From NCBI GenBank assembly GCA_036541255.1, contig JAZHDD010000009.1:1-64000 (forward strand): DNA of 64,000 nt. The letters run 5' to 3'. This stretch comes from Paucidesulfovibrio sp036541255 (GTDB lineage: Bacteria; Desulfobacterota; Desulfovibrionia; Desulfovibrionales; Desulfovibrionaceae). A program made the translations under genes and the position numbers. The notes below the pieces were generated by a model. The model searched no databases. It was not told the origin of the DNA and saw only the letters and a program-made list of their open reading frames with translations. This document shows positions 34,253-42,873 of this stretch, one piece after another (positions within the stretch are counted from its first letter, which is position 1; each line of letters opens with the position of its first letter).

Positions 34253-35392
34253 ATGAAATCTAAGAGGTTGTATCTTATTTTGGCGCTGGTCGCTCTGGCC
34301 GTGTGCCTGTTCGCGCTGCCCGCGTGGGCCAACGAACGTCTGGTCAAGGCCATTGCAGAGGCCCAGGCCAACATGCCCGAGAAGGTCACTGGCGAGCCCG
34401 GCTACCTGGGCATCCCCGGCGGCCCGCAGTTGCAGTGGTGGTGGGGCCTGCTCTGGGCCGTGTGGGTAGGCTGGATCTTTTCCACGGTCGGCGCGTTCGG
34501 CGGCATCATGGCCGGCGTCGGTCACATCACCATGTACGGCCTGGGCGACTACGCCAAGGGTTTCGGCAAGGATGCCAAGCTGAACAAGGTCGTCACCGAC
34601 TCCATCCGCGTGTCCAACCAGTGGCTCGTGGGCTGTTCCGCAGGTCTTTCCTCTTTCAACTATTGGAAGGCGGGACGTCTTGTGGCGCCTCTGGGCATTG
34701 CCCTGGCCATCGGGTCCGTGGCCGGTTCCTGGCTGGTACCCTGGCTCACTGCCGGCAAGATCAGCCTGAAGGCCTACCAGGGCTACTTCGGTCTGTTCGT
34801 GCTCGTTCTGGGCTGCTACCTCTTCTATGAGACCACGCCGACCGGCCAGAGCAAGAAAAAGGCCGCCAAGGCCGCTGCCCAGGCTTTCCAGGACAGCGTG
34901 AAGAAGCAGCGTGAGGGCGGCGAAGTGGACATGGCCGAGATGGGCGTGAAGGTCCAGAAGTTCACCATGACCCTTTGCGAGTTCACTTTCTTCGGCGTCG
35001 AGTTCAAGTTCAATCCGATCATCCCCGTGGTCGGCGGCTTCTTTATTTCGGCCCTGGCCTCGTTCCTGGGCGTTGGCGGCGGCTTCCTGCTGGTGCCGTT
35101 CCTGACTTCCGTGGCCGGACTGCCCATGTACCTCGTGGCCGGAACTTCCGCTGCCGCGGTCTTCGTGGGTATGGTCAACTCCATCGCCTCCTACATGATG
35201 CTCAAGGGCACCCCGGTGGAATGGTCGTTGATCGGCGCCGAGCTCGTGGGTATCGTTGTCGGTTCGATTATCGGCCCGCGCACTTCCAAGTACATCCCCG
35301 ACATCTGGCTGAAGCGCATCTTCATCGTGCTGGCCGTGTATGTGGGTCTGCGCTACACCCTGAAGGGCTTCTTCGGTATCACCATCATCTAG
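34253..35392 (+). CDS. TauE/SafE (TSUP) family permease
   Basis: A 379-residue membrane protein. An N-terminal hydrophobic leader ends at ALPAWANE, then about eight helices follow in two TSUP repeats: VGAFGGIMAGVGHITMYGL, then SALASFLGVGGGFLLVPFLTSVAGLP and TSAAAVFVGMVNSIASYMML. A charged cytoplasmic loop, about 195-235, separates the halves. The family exports or imports sulfite, sulfonates and related anions. Such large carriers are frequent in sulfate reducers. ATG 34253 has AAGGAGG upstream. It ends at a terminator at 35443. The substrate is not predictable. Confidence 0.9.
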   Translation: MKSKRLYLILALVALAVCLFALPAWANERLVKAIAEAQANMPEKVTGEPGYLGIPGGPQLQWWWGLLWAVWVGWIFSTVGAFGGIMAGVGHITMYGLGDYAKGFGKDAKLNKVVTDSIRVSNQWLVGCSAGLSSFNYWKAGRLVAPLGIALAIGSVAGSWLVPWLTAGKISLKAYQGYFGLFVLVLGCYLFYETTPTGQSKKKAAKAAAQAFQDSVKKQREGGEVDMAEMGVKVQKFTMTLCEFTFFGVEFKFNPIIPVVGGFFISALASFLGVGGGFLLVPFLTSVAGLPMYLVAGTSAAAVFVGMVNSIASYMMLKGTPVEWSLIGAELVGIVVGSIIGPRTSKYIPDIWLKRIFIVLAVYVGLRYTLKGFFGITII

Positions 35393-35407
35393 CGGATCCG
35401 GCTCGAT

Positions 35408-35424
35408 GCTTCGCGTAGCGAAGC
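35408..35424 (+). repeat. Small inverted repeat after the TSUP gene
   Basis: GCTTCGC-GTA-GCGAAGC is a perfect 7-bp hairpin 16 bases after the stop, preceding the main terminator. It may stabilise the mRNA 3' end. Confidence 0.4.
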
Positions 35425-35442
35425 CTGCAAGTCATCAAGAAG

Positions 35443-35473
35443 GGGCCGTCCGGAACAACCCGGGCGGCCCTTT
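35443..35473 (+). terminator. Terminator of the TSUP gene
   Basis: GGGCCG-T-CCGG (35443-35453) pairs with CCGG-G-CGGCCC (35460-35470), including one G-U pair, followed by TTT. The U-tract is short. Confidence 0.6.
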
Positions 35474-35576
35474 GCAATCCCGGAATATGCGGGTAGGCTC
35501 GGCAAGGGCGTCAAGAACCCCGGATTGTCGGATCAATCAGGCAACGGAGCGGGACATTTCGAACCAAGGACAAAGT

Positions 35577-36191
35577 ATGATGATGAGCGAATTCTATGCC
35601 TTTATCGACCCGGCTTTGATTGTGCCCTTTCGCCTGCCGGGCAATGTCTACGTTGGATTCGGCATCGGTTTGTTCTGGATTTCGTTCCTGGCAACGGTCC
35701 TTGGCGAGCTGTGCATGGCCGGGGCCTATTTCACCAACCGGAAGTATTTCGCCGAGATGCGCCGAGAGATGATCACGCACAACAACCTTTCCATCCGCGC
35801 CCTGGGATTCAAGGACAAAGCCAGCTACAAGGCTTGCAACTCCATTGCCAACGAGGAGTTCGGCAGAAATTTCTTCGCGGGCATAGCCCTCTTTGCCTCC
35901 TCGGTCTGGCCTGCTTTTTTTGCCATGGGCTGGCTTGATTTCCGTTTTCATGGCGTGGAATTCGTCATGCCGCTCATAGGCATTGTGGGGCCTGGTTTCC
36001 TCTTTGTGCCCGCCTATATTCTCACGCGCATCGCGTTTCACAAGTCCAAGCCCTGGCTGCCGCTGTTTTCCCTGATCAAACGCAAGATCGCCGAAAATGA
36101 ACAGGGCGAGGAGATGATCACCTATATGGATATCGTGAAAAAGGAAGAGGTCGAGACTCCGCCCGCAAAGGAAGATACCGCGGCAAATTGA
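35577..36191 (+). CDS. Membrane protein of unknown function
   Basis: A 204-residue protein with three or four hydrophobic helices (about 25-50, 100-125 and 130-155), a charged cytoplasmic loop between the first two containing a MRREMITHNNLSIRALGF stretch, and an acidic C-terminal tail. I recognise no domain. ATG 35577 is chosen because AAGGA lies about 7 bases upstream; a longer frame from 35406 runs through the preceding terminator. It sits between the TSUP carrier and a strong bidirectional terminator. A role beside the TSUP carrier is possible but unproven. Confidence 0.78.
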   Translation: MMMSEFYAFIDPALIVPFRLPGNVYVGFGIGLFWISFLATVLGELCMAGAYFTNRKYFAEMRREMITHNNLSIRALGFKDKASYKACNSIANEEFGRNFFAGIALFASSVWPAFFAMGWLDFRFHGVEFVMPLIGIVGPGFLFVPAYILTRIAFHKSKPWLPLFSLIKRKIAENEQGEEMITYMDIVKKEEVETPPAKEDTAAN

Positions 36192-36216
36192 TTTTCTGCG
36201 CGCCGTGTCGGGCGAC

Positions 36217-36263
36217 AACAACCAGGGCCGCTTCACCTATCATGTGAAGCGGCCCTGGTTGTT
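36217..36263. terminator. Strong bidirectional terminator
   Basis: A perfect 20-bp stem (36217-36236 with 36244-36263) around the loop CTATCAT, with T-rich ends on both strands, lies between convergent genes. It is the longest perfect hairpin I found in the window. Confidence 0.9.
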
Positions 36264-36283
36264 TTGGCTGGGAGGGAGTCTGC

Positions 36284-36796
36284 CTAGCGGGGGCGGCGTT
36301 CCTCGATGAGCTGGAGCAGTTCGCCAGGATTGGAGGGCGCAAGCAGCAGCTTCACTTCTCCTGCATCCACGTACACGGCGTTGTCGCTGTTGCCGAGGAC
36401 GAATGCCTCGCCACCCTGGGGCAGCGGAAAGATGCCGCTACGGTATGACCCGAATTTCATGCCCCTTTTGACACCCTTGAGTGCATACAGAGGATCGCTC
36501 TTGAGGTTCACTAGGGCTGCGCCGACAACGTCGCTCCAGGGCAGGGCCAGATCAAGAAAGGGCGGCGCGCTGAGCATCAGGCCGTCATCGTTGGCCAATA
36601 TTTCGGCCCGGGCAGGATTGACCAGCAGCATGTACCAATAGAGCAGGCTCAGGGGGCCGGCCACGGCAATGAGGCAGATGGCGGTCCAGGTCAGCCCGGA
36701 GCGGAAGGACCAGGCCACGGTTCCGGCGATCAGGGCCACCAGAATGACAAAGGCCAGTACAACCCAGCGGTTCATGGGGACTCGGAAAACCTGCAT
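36284..36796 (-). CDS. Small membrane protein with PH-like domain
   Basis: A 170-residue protein. Two close transmembrane helices (about 10-30 and 36-58) precede a beta-rich cytoplasmic domain, about 65-160, resembling the bacterial PH-like fold (LALPWSDVVGAALVNL, GKRGMKFGSYRSG-like segment, AFVLGNSDNAVYVD). The function is unknown. It is monocistronic and convergent with the preceding gene across a long hairpin. The start ATG 36796 is the only reasonable one. Confidence 0.75.
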   Translation of the reverse strand: MQVFRVPMNRWVVLAFVILVALIAGTVAWSFRSGLTWTAICLIAVAGPLSLLYWYMLLVNPARAEILANDDGLMLSAPPFLDLALPWSDVVGAALVNLKSDPLYALKGVKRGMKFGSYRSGIFPLPQGGEAFVLGNSDNAVYVDAGEVKLLLAPSNPGELLQLIEERRPR

Positions 36797-36960
36797 GGCT
36801 CGACCCTCCGTTGTGTTTCAGCGCTTCGCGACAGTAGTACGTTTCCGGTGCGCGGTCAAAAAAACGTTGGAATGAAGAGGGCGTTCAGGTAGGATTATTC
36901 GGGCCGACCATGCCCTGCGCGCTTTGCGTGGAGGCATAACGACACGGATCGGGAGTCGAG

Positions 36961-37926
36961 ATGTCATTTCTCTTTCGGGCAGCCAGGACAGCGTGCTTTG
37001 CTTTGTGTGCCATGCTCGTCTTGCTCAGCCTCGCCTCCTGCGGCGAGGACGAACCCTCGGTGAAGGTAGACCTGGAGCACCGGGTCGATCTGGCCGCGCG
37101 TCCCCGGCAAGCCTCGGTGACCTACGCCTATCTTCCCCAATATTCCCACGCCGTGTCCTATGAGCGTCACCGCAGACTGCTCGAATATCTGCGCCGCGAA
37201 ACAGGACTCCCCCTGCGCCAGGTGTTTCCGGATACCTTTGACGAGCATATCGAGATGGTCCGGCGCGGTGAAATCGACATTTCCTTTTCCAACCCCTTTG
37301 TCTACATCCAACTCGCCGAAAGCGGCGCACGCGCTTTTGCGCGGGTGGTGGAACCGTCCGGGGAACCATCGTTCCGGGGACAGATCATCTGCCGCAAGGA
37401 CAACCGTTCCATTGACCGGCTGGCCGACTGCCGCGGCAAGCGCTGGATTGCTGTGGACCCCAACTCGGCCGGCGGTTTTCTCTTTCCGCTTGGTCTCTTT
37501 CTGGAAAACGGCATAGGCCGGGGCGACTTCAAGCAACTGGCCTTTGCGCCCGGTCCGGGCGGCAAGCAGGAAAAGGTCGTGCTTTCGGTGTATTCCGGGG
37601 CCTATGACGTGGGTTCCATACGCAAGGGGACCCTGGATATTCTCGCGGGCAAGATCGACCTGAACAAGATCCGCATCCTGGCGGAAACGCGGGATTATCC
37701 GGGCTGGGTCTATTCGGCGCGCGCCGGTTTTGACCCCAAGGTGGTGGAGTGCGTGGCCCAGGCCATGTTCGCCTTGGGCCGCAACGGCCAGGATGATGCC
37801 CCGATCCTTTCAGCCGCGGGTATCCGGGGCATCGTGCCCGCCCGTGACAACGACTACGATCCCGTGCGCGTGTTGGCGCGACAGCTCAGCGCGGATGGAG
37901 CCTTGCCGCAGGGAGCAACGGAATGA
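36961..37926 (+). CDS. PhnD-like phosphate/phosphonate-type binding lipoprotein
   Basis: A 321-residue lipoprotein with lipobox LASC (Cys at about 27), anchoring it to a membrane. The body matches PhnD/PstS-like binding proteins: VTYAYLPQYSHAVSYERHR start, GEIDISFSNPFVYIQLAE and VDPNSAGGFLFPLGLFLE. No transporter genes are near. Its stop overlaps the next gene by 4 bases (ATGA), tying it to a histidine kinase, so it probably serves as the external sensor of that kinase. The ligand is unknown; phosphonate, phosphite or another oxyanion are options. It opens the operon that ends at 44639. Confidence 0.88.
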   Translation: MSFLFRAARTACFALCAMLVLLSLASCGEDEPSVKVDLEHRVDLAARPRQASVTYAYLPQYSHAVSYERHRRLLEYLRRETGLPLRQVFPDTFDEHIEMVRRGEIDISFSNPFVYIQLAESGARAFARVVEPSGEPSFRGQIICRKDNRSIDRLADCRGKRWIAVDPNSAGGFLFPLGLFLENGIGRGDFKQLAFAPGPGGKQEKVVLSVYSGAYDVGSIRKGTLDILAGKIDLNKIRILAETRDYPGWVYSARAGFDPKVVECVAQAMFALGRNGQDDAPILSAAGIRGIVPARDNDYDPVRVLARQLSADGALPQGATE

Positions 37927-40004
37927 GGCTTTTTTCCCGCCTGAAGTTCCGTTCCAAGCTGGTGCTCGGCATCACGGCCATCGTGGTCTGCACCACGCTC
38001 GGGCTGGCGCCCCTGGTGGGACGCATGACCGCATCGGCCCTGCTGGACGAGAGCAAGAAACGGGGCGTTGCCTTGGCCGAGAGCCTGGCGGCCCGCGCTG
38101 TAGACCCGTTATTGTCCGGAGATTTGCTGCGGCTTAAAAATATGGTGGACGAAGCCAAGGCTCTGGGCGGCGAGGTGGTGTACGCCTTCATCCAGGACGA
38201 GACCGGTTTTGTGTTGGCGCACAGCTTCCAGGGCGGGTTTCCTCTTGAGCTGCAGGCTGCCAACCGGGCCGGCGGGGATGCTTCGGCGCGCATCCAGCTG
38301 CTGGATACGGACCAGGGCCGCATCGACGATTTTGCCGTTGCGGTTCGCGTTGGCGGGGCCATTTTCGGCGAAGTCCGGCTCGGCCTCTCGCGTAAGCCCA
38401 TCCAGGCCAAGGTGGAGAGCCTTGTCCTGACCATGGGTGCCCTGTCGGGCGGAGCGCTCGCGCTGGCCATTGCTCTCTCCACCATCTTTGCCAACAAGGT
38501 CACCCACCGCATCGGGCTCCTGCGGGAGTATGCGGAAAACATGGTCAAGGGCGACCTGGACCTGCATTCTTCCCCGCCGGTGCGACGCAACTGTTGGGAG
38601 ATCATGGATTGCGGGCTCAAGGCTTGCCCGGCCTATGGCGACAAGAATAGGCGCTGCTGGTATCTGGCCGGGACGCTCTGCCCGGAATGCGCCGAGGACA
38701 ACACGCCCCACAAGCGCGATTCCTGCCGCAACTGCCCGGTCTACCACGAAAACGCCGGCGACGAGATTCAGGATCTGGCCGAGACGTTCGACGTCATGGC
38801 CCTGAGCCTCAAGGCCTACATCGGCGAACTCAAGGAGGCCGAGCGCGTGCTCTCCAACCAGGAGCGGCTCATGCGCACGATCCTCAACGTCACGCCGGAT
38901 CTGGTCTCCATGGTGGACACGCGCATGATCTACCAAGCCTGCAACACGGCTTTTGCCGAGTTCGTGGGCAGCGATGTGCGCGACATCCGTGGCCGCACGG
39001 ATTTCGATATTTTTCCCGAGGCCGCGGCCGAGCAGCGGCACCTGGAGGGAAGGGACATCCTGGAGACCGGGCGCAGACTGGACCGCCAGGGCTGGATCGA
39101 AGGCCGGGAAGGGCCGCGCTGGTTCCATACCGTGAGTATTCCGGTGCGCGATCAGGAAGGGCACATCACGGGCCTGTTGCGCAACGACCGCGACCTCACC
39201 GACCTGAAGCGCTACCAGGAGCAGCTCATCCAGTCCCAGAAGATGGAATCCGTGGGCAAGCTCGCCGGAGGCGTGGCGCATGAGATCAACACCCCTTTGG
39301 GCGTGATCCTGGGTTATGCGCAACTGCTCATGGAAGACGTGGAAGAAGGCAGCCAGATTCAGCAGGATTTGGCCACCATCGCCAAACAGGCCAAGGTCTG
39401 TCGCAAGATCGTGGCCGACCTCCTGGGATTTTCGCGCCAGTCCGAGAGCGTCAAGCGGGAGATGTGCTTCAACAACTCGGTCATGGAAGCCGTGACCCTG
39501 GTCCGACATACCTTTGAAATGGACAAGGTCAGCATTGAGGAACGCTTGGACGACCGTATGCCCATCATTTACGGCGACCCGGAAAAACTCAAGCAGATAT
39601 GGATCAACCTGCTCAATAATGCCCGGGACGCCATGCCTTCGGGTGGGGCCATCATGGTCAAGACCAAGCTGGACACTCCTGCCCAAAAAGTTACACTATG
39701 GCTTTCCGACAGCGGTTCCGGTATAGCCGTCGAGGATTTGCACAGGATCTTCGATCCGTTCTACACGACCAAACCTGTAGGCAAGGGCACGGGGCTGGGA
39801 TTGTCCGTGTCGTTCGGCATCATCGAGGATCATGGCGGAGAAATTCACGCGGAAAGCCCCGTCCCCGAGGAATTCCGCCCCAAGGATTTGCCCGAGGGCG
39901 TCGAGCCCGGGCCGGGCACCCTGTTCGTGGTGGACCTGCCTCTGGATCACGCCAGTACGCTGGACACGGCGTATGCCGCTCAGGAACAGGACTACAAAGG
40001 CTGA
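37923..40004 (+). CDS. Sensor histidine kinase with two-CW domain and PAS
   Basis: A 693-residue membrane kinase. Helices lie at about 13-36 and 165-190, flanking a periplasmic domain. After a HAMP-like segment comes a cysteine-rich two-CW module, about 215-285 (RRNCWEIMDCGLKACPAYG, RCWYLAGTLC, CRNCPVY). A PAS domain (about 310-420) follows, then HisKA GKLAGGVAHEINTPLG with phospho-His at about 453, and an HATPase domain with GKGTGLGLSVSFG. The two-CW cysteines could bind metal or sense redox. ATG 37923 overlaps the PhnD-like gene by 4 bases. The cognate receiver is likely the next gene. Confidence 0.92.
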   Translation: MRLFSRLKFRSKLVLGITAIVVCTTLGLAPLVGRMTASALLDESKKRGVALAESLAARAVDPLLSGDLLRLKNMVDEAKALGGEVVYAFIQDETGFVLAHSFQGGFPLELQAANRAGGDASARIQLLDTDQGRIDDFAVAVRVGGAIFGEVRLGLSRKPIQAKVESLVLTMGALSGGALALAIALSTIFANKVTHRIGLLREYAENMVKGDLDLHSSPPVRRNCWEIMDCGLKACPAYGDKNRRCWYLAGTLCPECAEDNTPHKRDSCRNCPVYHENAGDEIQDLAETFDVMALSLKAYIGELKEAERVLSNQERLMRTILNVTPDLVSMVDTRMIYQACNTAFAEFVGSDVRDIRGRTDFDIFPEAAAEQRHLEGRDILETGRRLDRQGWIEGREGPRWFHTVSIPVRDQEGHITGLLRNDRDLTDLKRYQEQLIQSQKMESVGKLAGGVAHEINTPLGVILGYAQLLMEDVEEGSQIQQDLATIAKQAKVCRKIVADLLGFSRQSESVKREMCFNNSVMEAVTLVRHTFEMDKVSIEERLDDRMPIIYGDPEKLKQIWINLLNNARDAMPSGGAIMVKTKLDTPAQKVTLWLSDSGSGIAVEDLHRIFDPFYTTKPVGKGTGLGLSVSFGIIEDHGGEIHAESPVPEEFRPKDLPEGVEPGPGTLFVVDLPLDHASTLDTAYAAQEQDYKG

Positions 40005-40014
40005 GAGGATTGCA

Positions 40015-40374
40015 ATGGCAGAAATCATAGTAGTGGACGATGTTTCCGATGCCGGGATTCTGGTCAAGCGTATTCTGGAACGCAAGGGCCATACGGTTTT
40101 CGCCTTCACCGAAGAGGAAGACGCCATTGCCCATGCCCGGCAATCCAAACCGGATCTGGCCATCCTGGACATCAAGCTCAAGAAGATGACCGGCGTCGAG
40201 GTTCTGGAGGAGCTGAAAAAATCCCATCCGGCGATCAAGGCCATCATGCTTACCGGCTACCCCACGCTGGAAACCGCACGTGAATCCCTGCGTCTCGGTG
40301 CCAGCGAATACTGCGTCAAGCCCATCGACAAGGACGAATTGGAGTCCAAGGTGGCTGAAGTCCTCGACACCTAA
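40015..40374 (+). CDS. Single-domain response regulator (receiver only)
   Basis: A 119-residue CheY-like receiver. The acidic pocket VVDDVSD, phosphoacceptor Asp in LAILDIKLKKMTG (about 51), and TGYPTLETARESLRLGA with Lys in CVKPIDKDEL are present. It has no output domain, so it must act by protein contact, for example on the phosphotransferase-like protein encoded next. ATG 40015 follows GAGAGGA and begins 10 bases after the kinase stop. It most likely accepts phosphate from that kinase. Confidence 0.92.
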   Translation: MAEIIVVDDVSDAGILVKRILERKGHTVFAFTEEEDAIAHARQSKPDLAILDIKLKKMTGVEVLEELKKSHPAIKAIMLTGYPTLETARESLRLGASEYCVKPIDKDELESKVAEVLDT

Positions 40375-40391
40375 ACTCATCGGCGGCGTAC

Positions 40392-42866
40392 GTGTTCATC
40401 GGCGAACTATTCAAGCATTGGACCTATCAGGTTTTTGCGCCGGGCGCATTGCTACGCAGCAAGTACAACGCCTTCAAGGAACTCCTGGAATACGACGCGC
40501 GTTGCCTCGAAGGCGTGGCCGATCTGGAGGAGATCGCCTATGGCCGGGAAAAGGCGGACTGGGCGCGCATGAGCCGCCTGACGCGCCAGCTTACCCGCGA
40601 CGTTGGCGAGATGGTCCGCCGGCTCAAGCTCATGGGGCCTTCACGTTATGTGGGCCTGCCGGATTATTACAACAAATTCCGTTTCTATGTGAGCATGGGC
40701 ATGGACATGCCCGATCCGGCCATTGTGCCGCCTCATGTCATCGACCTGGAAGAGGCCGCGGACCTGCCGCGCCTGGCCGGGGGCAAGGCGCACAATGTCG
40801 GGCTCATGGTGGCGGAAACCTATCTGCGCGTGCCTCCGGGCTTTGTGGTCACGGCCAACGCCTTCAACTATTTTCTGGAAGCCAACGGTCTGCGTCCGGA
40901 ACTGGACGAATTGCTCGGCCAGATCGAGCTGTCCAAGCCCGGCGAGGTGGAACGACTTTGCCGCGAGATGCGGGAACTGGTGCTTTCCGGCCTCGTGCCC
41001 CCGCCCATCGCCGAGGAGATACGCTCGCGCGCCCTGGCGCTCGCCGGGCCGGAAGGCTCGCTCGCAGTGCGTTCCAGCGCCGTGGCCGAGGACGGCGAAT
41101 TGACCTTTGCCGGACAATACGAAAGCCTGCTGCCCGTGGACCCGGAGCAATGCGTGGAAGCGTACCGGCAGGTGCTTGCCGGAAAATACACGCCGCGCGC
41201 CGTGACCTATCGTATCCTGAACGGACTTTCCGACGTGGAGACGCCCATGGCCGTGCTGGTCATGCCGCTGGTGGAGGCGCAGTCCGCGGGCGTGGTCTAC
41301 ACCCTGGACATGGACCGTTCCCAGGCGGTCTGCGGCATGCTCTCGGTCTATGCCGTGCCCGGCGTGGGGGAAAACCTTGTCGGCGGCAAGGCCGTGCCCC
41401 AGATTTATTGCCTGACCCGCGACAAGGAGCCGCTTCTGGTGCAGGAGCCCGGGGAGAACGCCGTGCTTACGGCCGCACAGGCCGAAGAGGTTGCCCACGC
41501 CGCCCTGGAACTGGAACTGATGTTCGGTTCGCCCCAGGACGTGGAGTGGGCCTTTGACCATCAGGGCCAACTGCACATTCTTCAGTCCAGACCGCTGGGC
41601 GGCAGCCACAAGGCCGTGTCCGCGCCGGAGCGTTCGGTCCCGGGCCATATCGTGCCGCTGCTTTCCGATGCGGTACGCGCTTCAGGCGGCGCCGCGCACG
41701 GACGTGTTTTTCATTACCGGCCGCCTCAGCATGGCGTGCAGGACATCCCGCGCGACGCCGTGCTTGTGGTCGGCGCCCTGGACCCGGCTTTGGCCGGGGC
41801 CGTGGGCAAGATTCGCGCGGTCGTGGCCGAGGCCGGAAGCCGGGCCAGCCATTTCGCGTCCGTGGCTCGTGAATTCGGCCTGCCCGTTCTGGTGGGCGTG
41901 GAAAACGCCTTTGAACGCTTTGGGCAGGGCCGGGAAATCACGGTGGACGCGGACACGGGCACGGTCTATCCGGGCCGGGTAGAAGAATTGCTGTCCCCGG
42001 AACCGGCGGCGCAGCGGGGCTCGCAGTCGCGGACCAGCCCGGCTCTGGACAGATTGAGTCAGGTCATGCCGCATATCTCGCGGTTGACTCTGACCGATCC
42101 CCAGTCGCCGGATTTCACGCCGGAGAAATGCCGTTCGCTGCATGATATCGTGCGCTTCTGCCATGAAATGGCCGTGGCCGAGATGTTTTTCCTGGTGGGC
42201 AAGGGCGGCCGGGGCATGAGCTCGTCCCGCAAGCTGGAGACCGGCCTGCCTCTGGTCATGTACCTGCTGGACGTGGGAGGAGGCCTGTTCACCCAGGCCC
42301 TGGACAAGGAAGCCATCACGCCCGACGACATCAAAAGCCCGCCCATGTGGTCGCTCTGGCAGGGCCTTTCGGCCAAGGATGTGAAATGGCTTGACGGGCT
42401 CACCCATATGGACTGGGAAGAGTTCGACAGGATCAGCGCGGGCATCTTCAGCCATGATTCCCGTTTGCTGGCCAGCTATGCCGTTATTTCCGAGGATTAC
42501 ACCCATCTGATGATCCGTTTCGGCTACCACTTTTCCCAGGTGGATACGTTGTGCAGTCCGGATTCCCGCACCAACTACATCAACTTCCGCTTCAAGGGTG
42601 GGGGCGGCTCCACGCGGCAAAGGGAGCTGCGGCTGCGTTTCATGGAACGGGTTTTTGGCCACCACGGCTGGAAGGTGCGGGTGCGCGGCGATCTGCTCGA
42701 CGCGACTCTGGGCGGTGACCGCGAGGCCGTGATGCAGAAGCAGCTTTTCCTGCTCGGCCGGATTTTGGGCCGAACGCGGCTCATGGATATGGGATTGCGC
42801 GACGAGGCCCAGGTGGACCGTATGGCTGAGGATTTTCTGCATACCCCGGTCGAAGTCGAGTATTGA
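40392..42866 (+). CDS. PEP-synthase-like phosphotransferase with novel C-terminal domain
   Basis: An 824-residue protein. After an N-terminal helical segment (1-115), an ATP-grasp pyruvate-phosphate-dikinase domain covers about 125-410 (LAGGKAHNVGLM, SLAVRSSAVAEDGELTFAGQ). A swivelling phosphohistidine domain covers about 450-540, with His487 in EAGSRASHFASVAREFGLP. The usual PEP/pyruvate-binding barrel is absent; 545-824 is an unrelated domain with HDIVRFCHEMAVAEMFFL and GRGMSSSRKLETGLPLVMY segments. The chemistry should be ATP-dependent phosphorylation of the histidine and transfer to an unknown acceptor. The start is GTG 40392, 18 bases after the receiver gene. Rifampin phosphotransferase shows that this domain set can modify a small molecule. 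Confidence 0.85.
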   Translation: MFIGELFKHWTYQVFAPGALLRSKYNAFKELLEYDARCLEGVADLEEIAYGREKADWARMSRLTRQLTRDVGEMVRRLKLMGPSRYVGLPDYYNKFRFYVSMGMDMPDPAIVPPHVIDLEEAADLPRLAGGKAHNVGLMVAETYLRVPPGFVVTANAFNYFLEANGLRPELDELLGQIELSKPGEVERLCREMRELVLSGLVPPPIAEEIRSRALALAGPEGSLAVRSSAVAEDGELTFAGQYESLLPVDPEQCVEAYRQVLAGKYTPRAVTYRILNGLSDVETPMAVLVMPLVEAQSAGVVYTLDMDRSQAVCGMLSVYAVPGVGENLVGGKAVPQIYCLTRDKEPLLVQEPGENAVLTAAQAEEVAHAALELELMFGSPQDVEWAFDHQGQLHILQSRPLGGSHKAVSAPERSVPGHIVPLLSDAVRASGGAAHGRVFHYRPPQHGVQDIPRDAVLVVGALDPALAGAVGKIRAVVAEAGSRASHFASVAREFGLPVLVGVENAFERFGQGREITVDADTGTVYPGRVEELLSPEPAAQRGSQSRTSPALDRLSQVMPHISRLTLTDPQSPDFTPEKCRSLHDIVRFCHEMAVAEMFFLVGKGGRGMSSSRKLETGLPLVMYLLDVGGGLFTQALDKEAITPDDIKSPPMWSLWQGLSAKDVKWLDGLTHMDWEEFDRISAGIFSHDSRLLASYAVISEDYTHLMIRFGYHFSQVDTLCSPDSRTNYINFRFKGGGGSTRQRELRLRFMERVFGHHGWKVRVRGDLLDATLGGDREAVMQKQLFLLGRILGRTRLMDMGLRDEAQVDRMAEDFLHTPVEVEY

Positions 42867-42873
42867 GGCGCGC

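Noticed and set aside
36866..36873. GTTGGAAT upstream of the PhnD-like gene as another copy of the TTCCAA regulatory motif
   Set aside because: Single, imperfect and without a dyad; likely chance.
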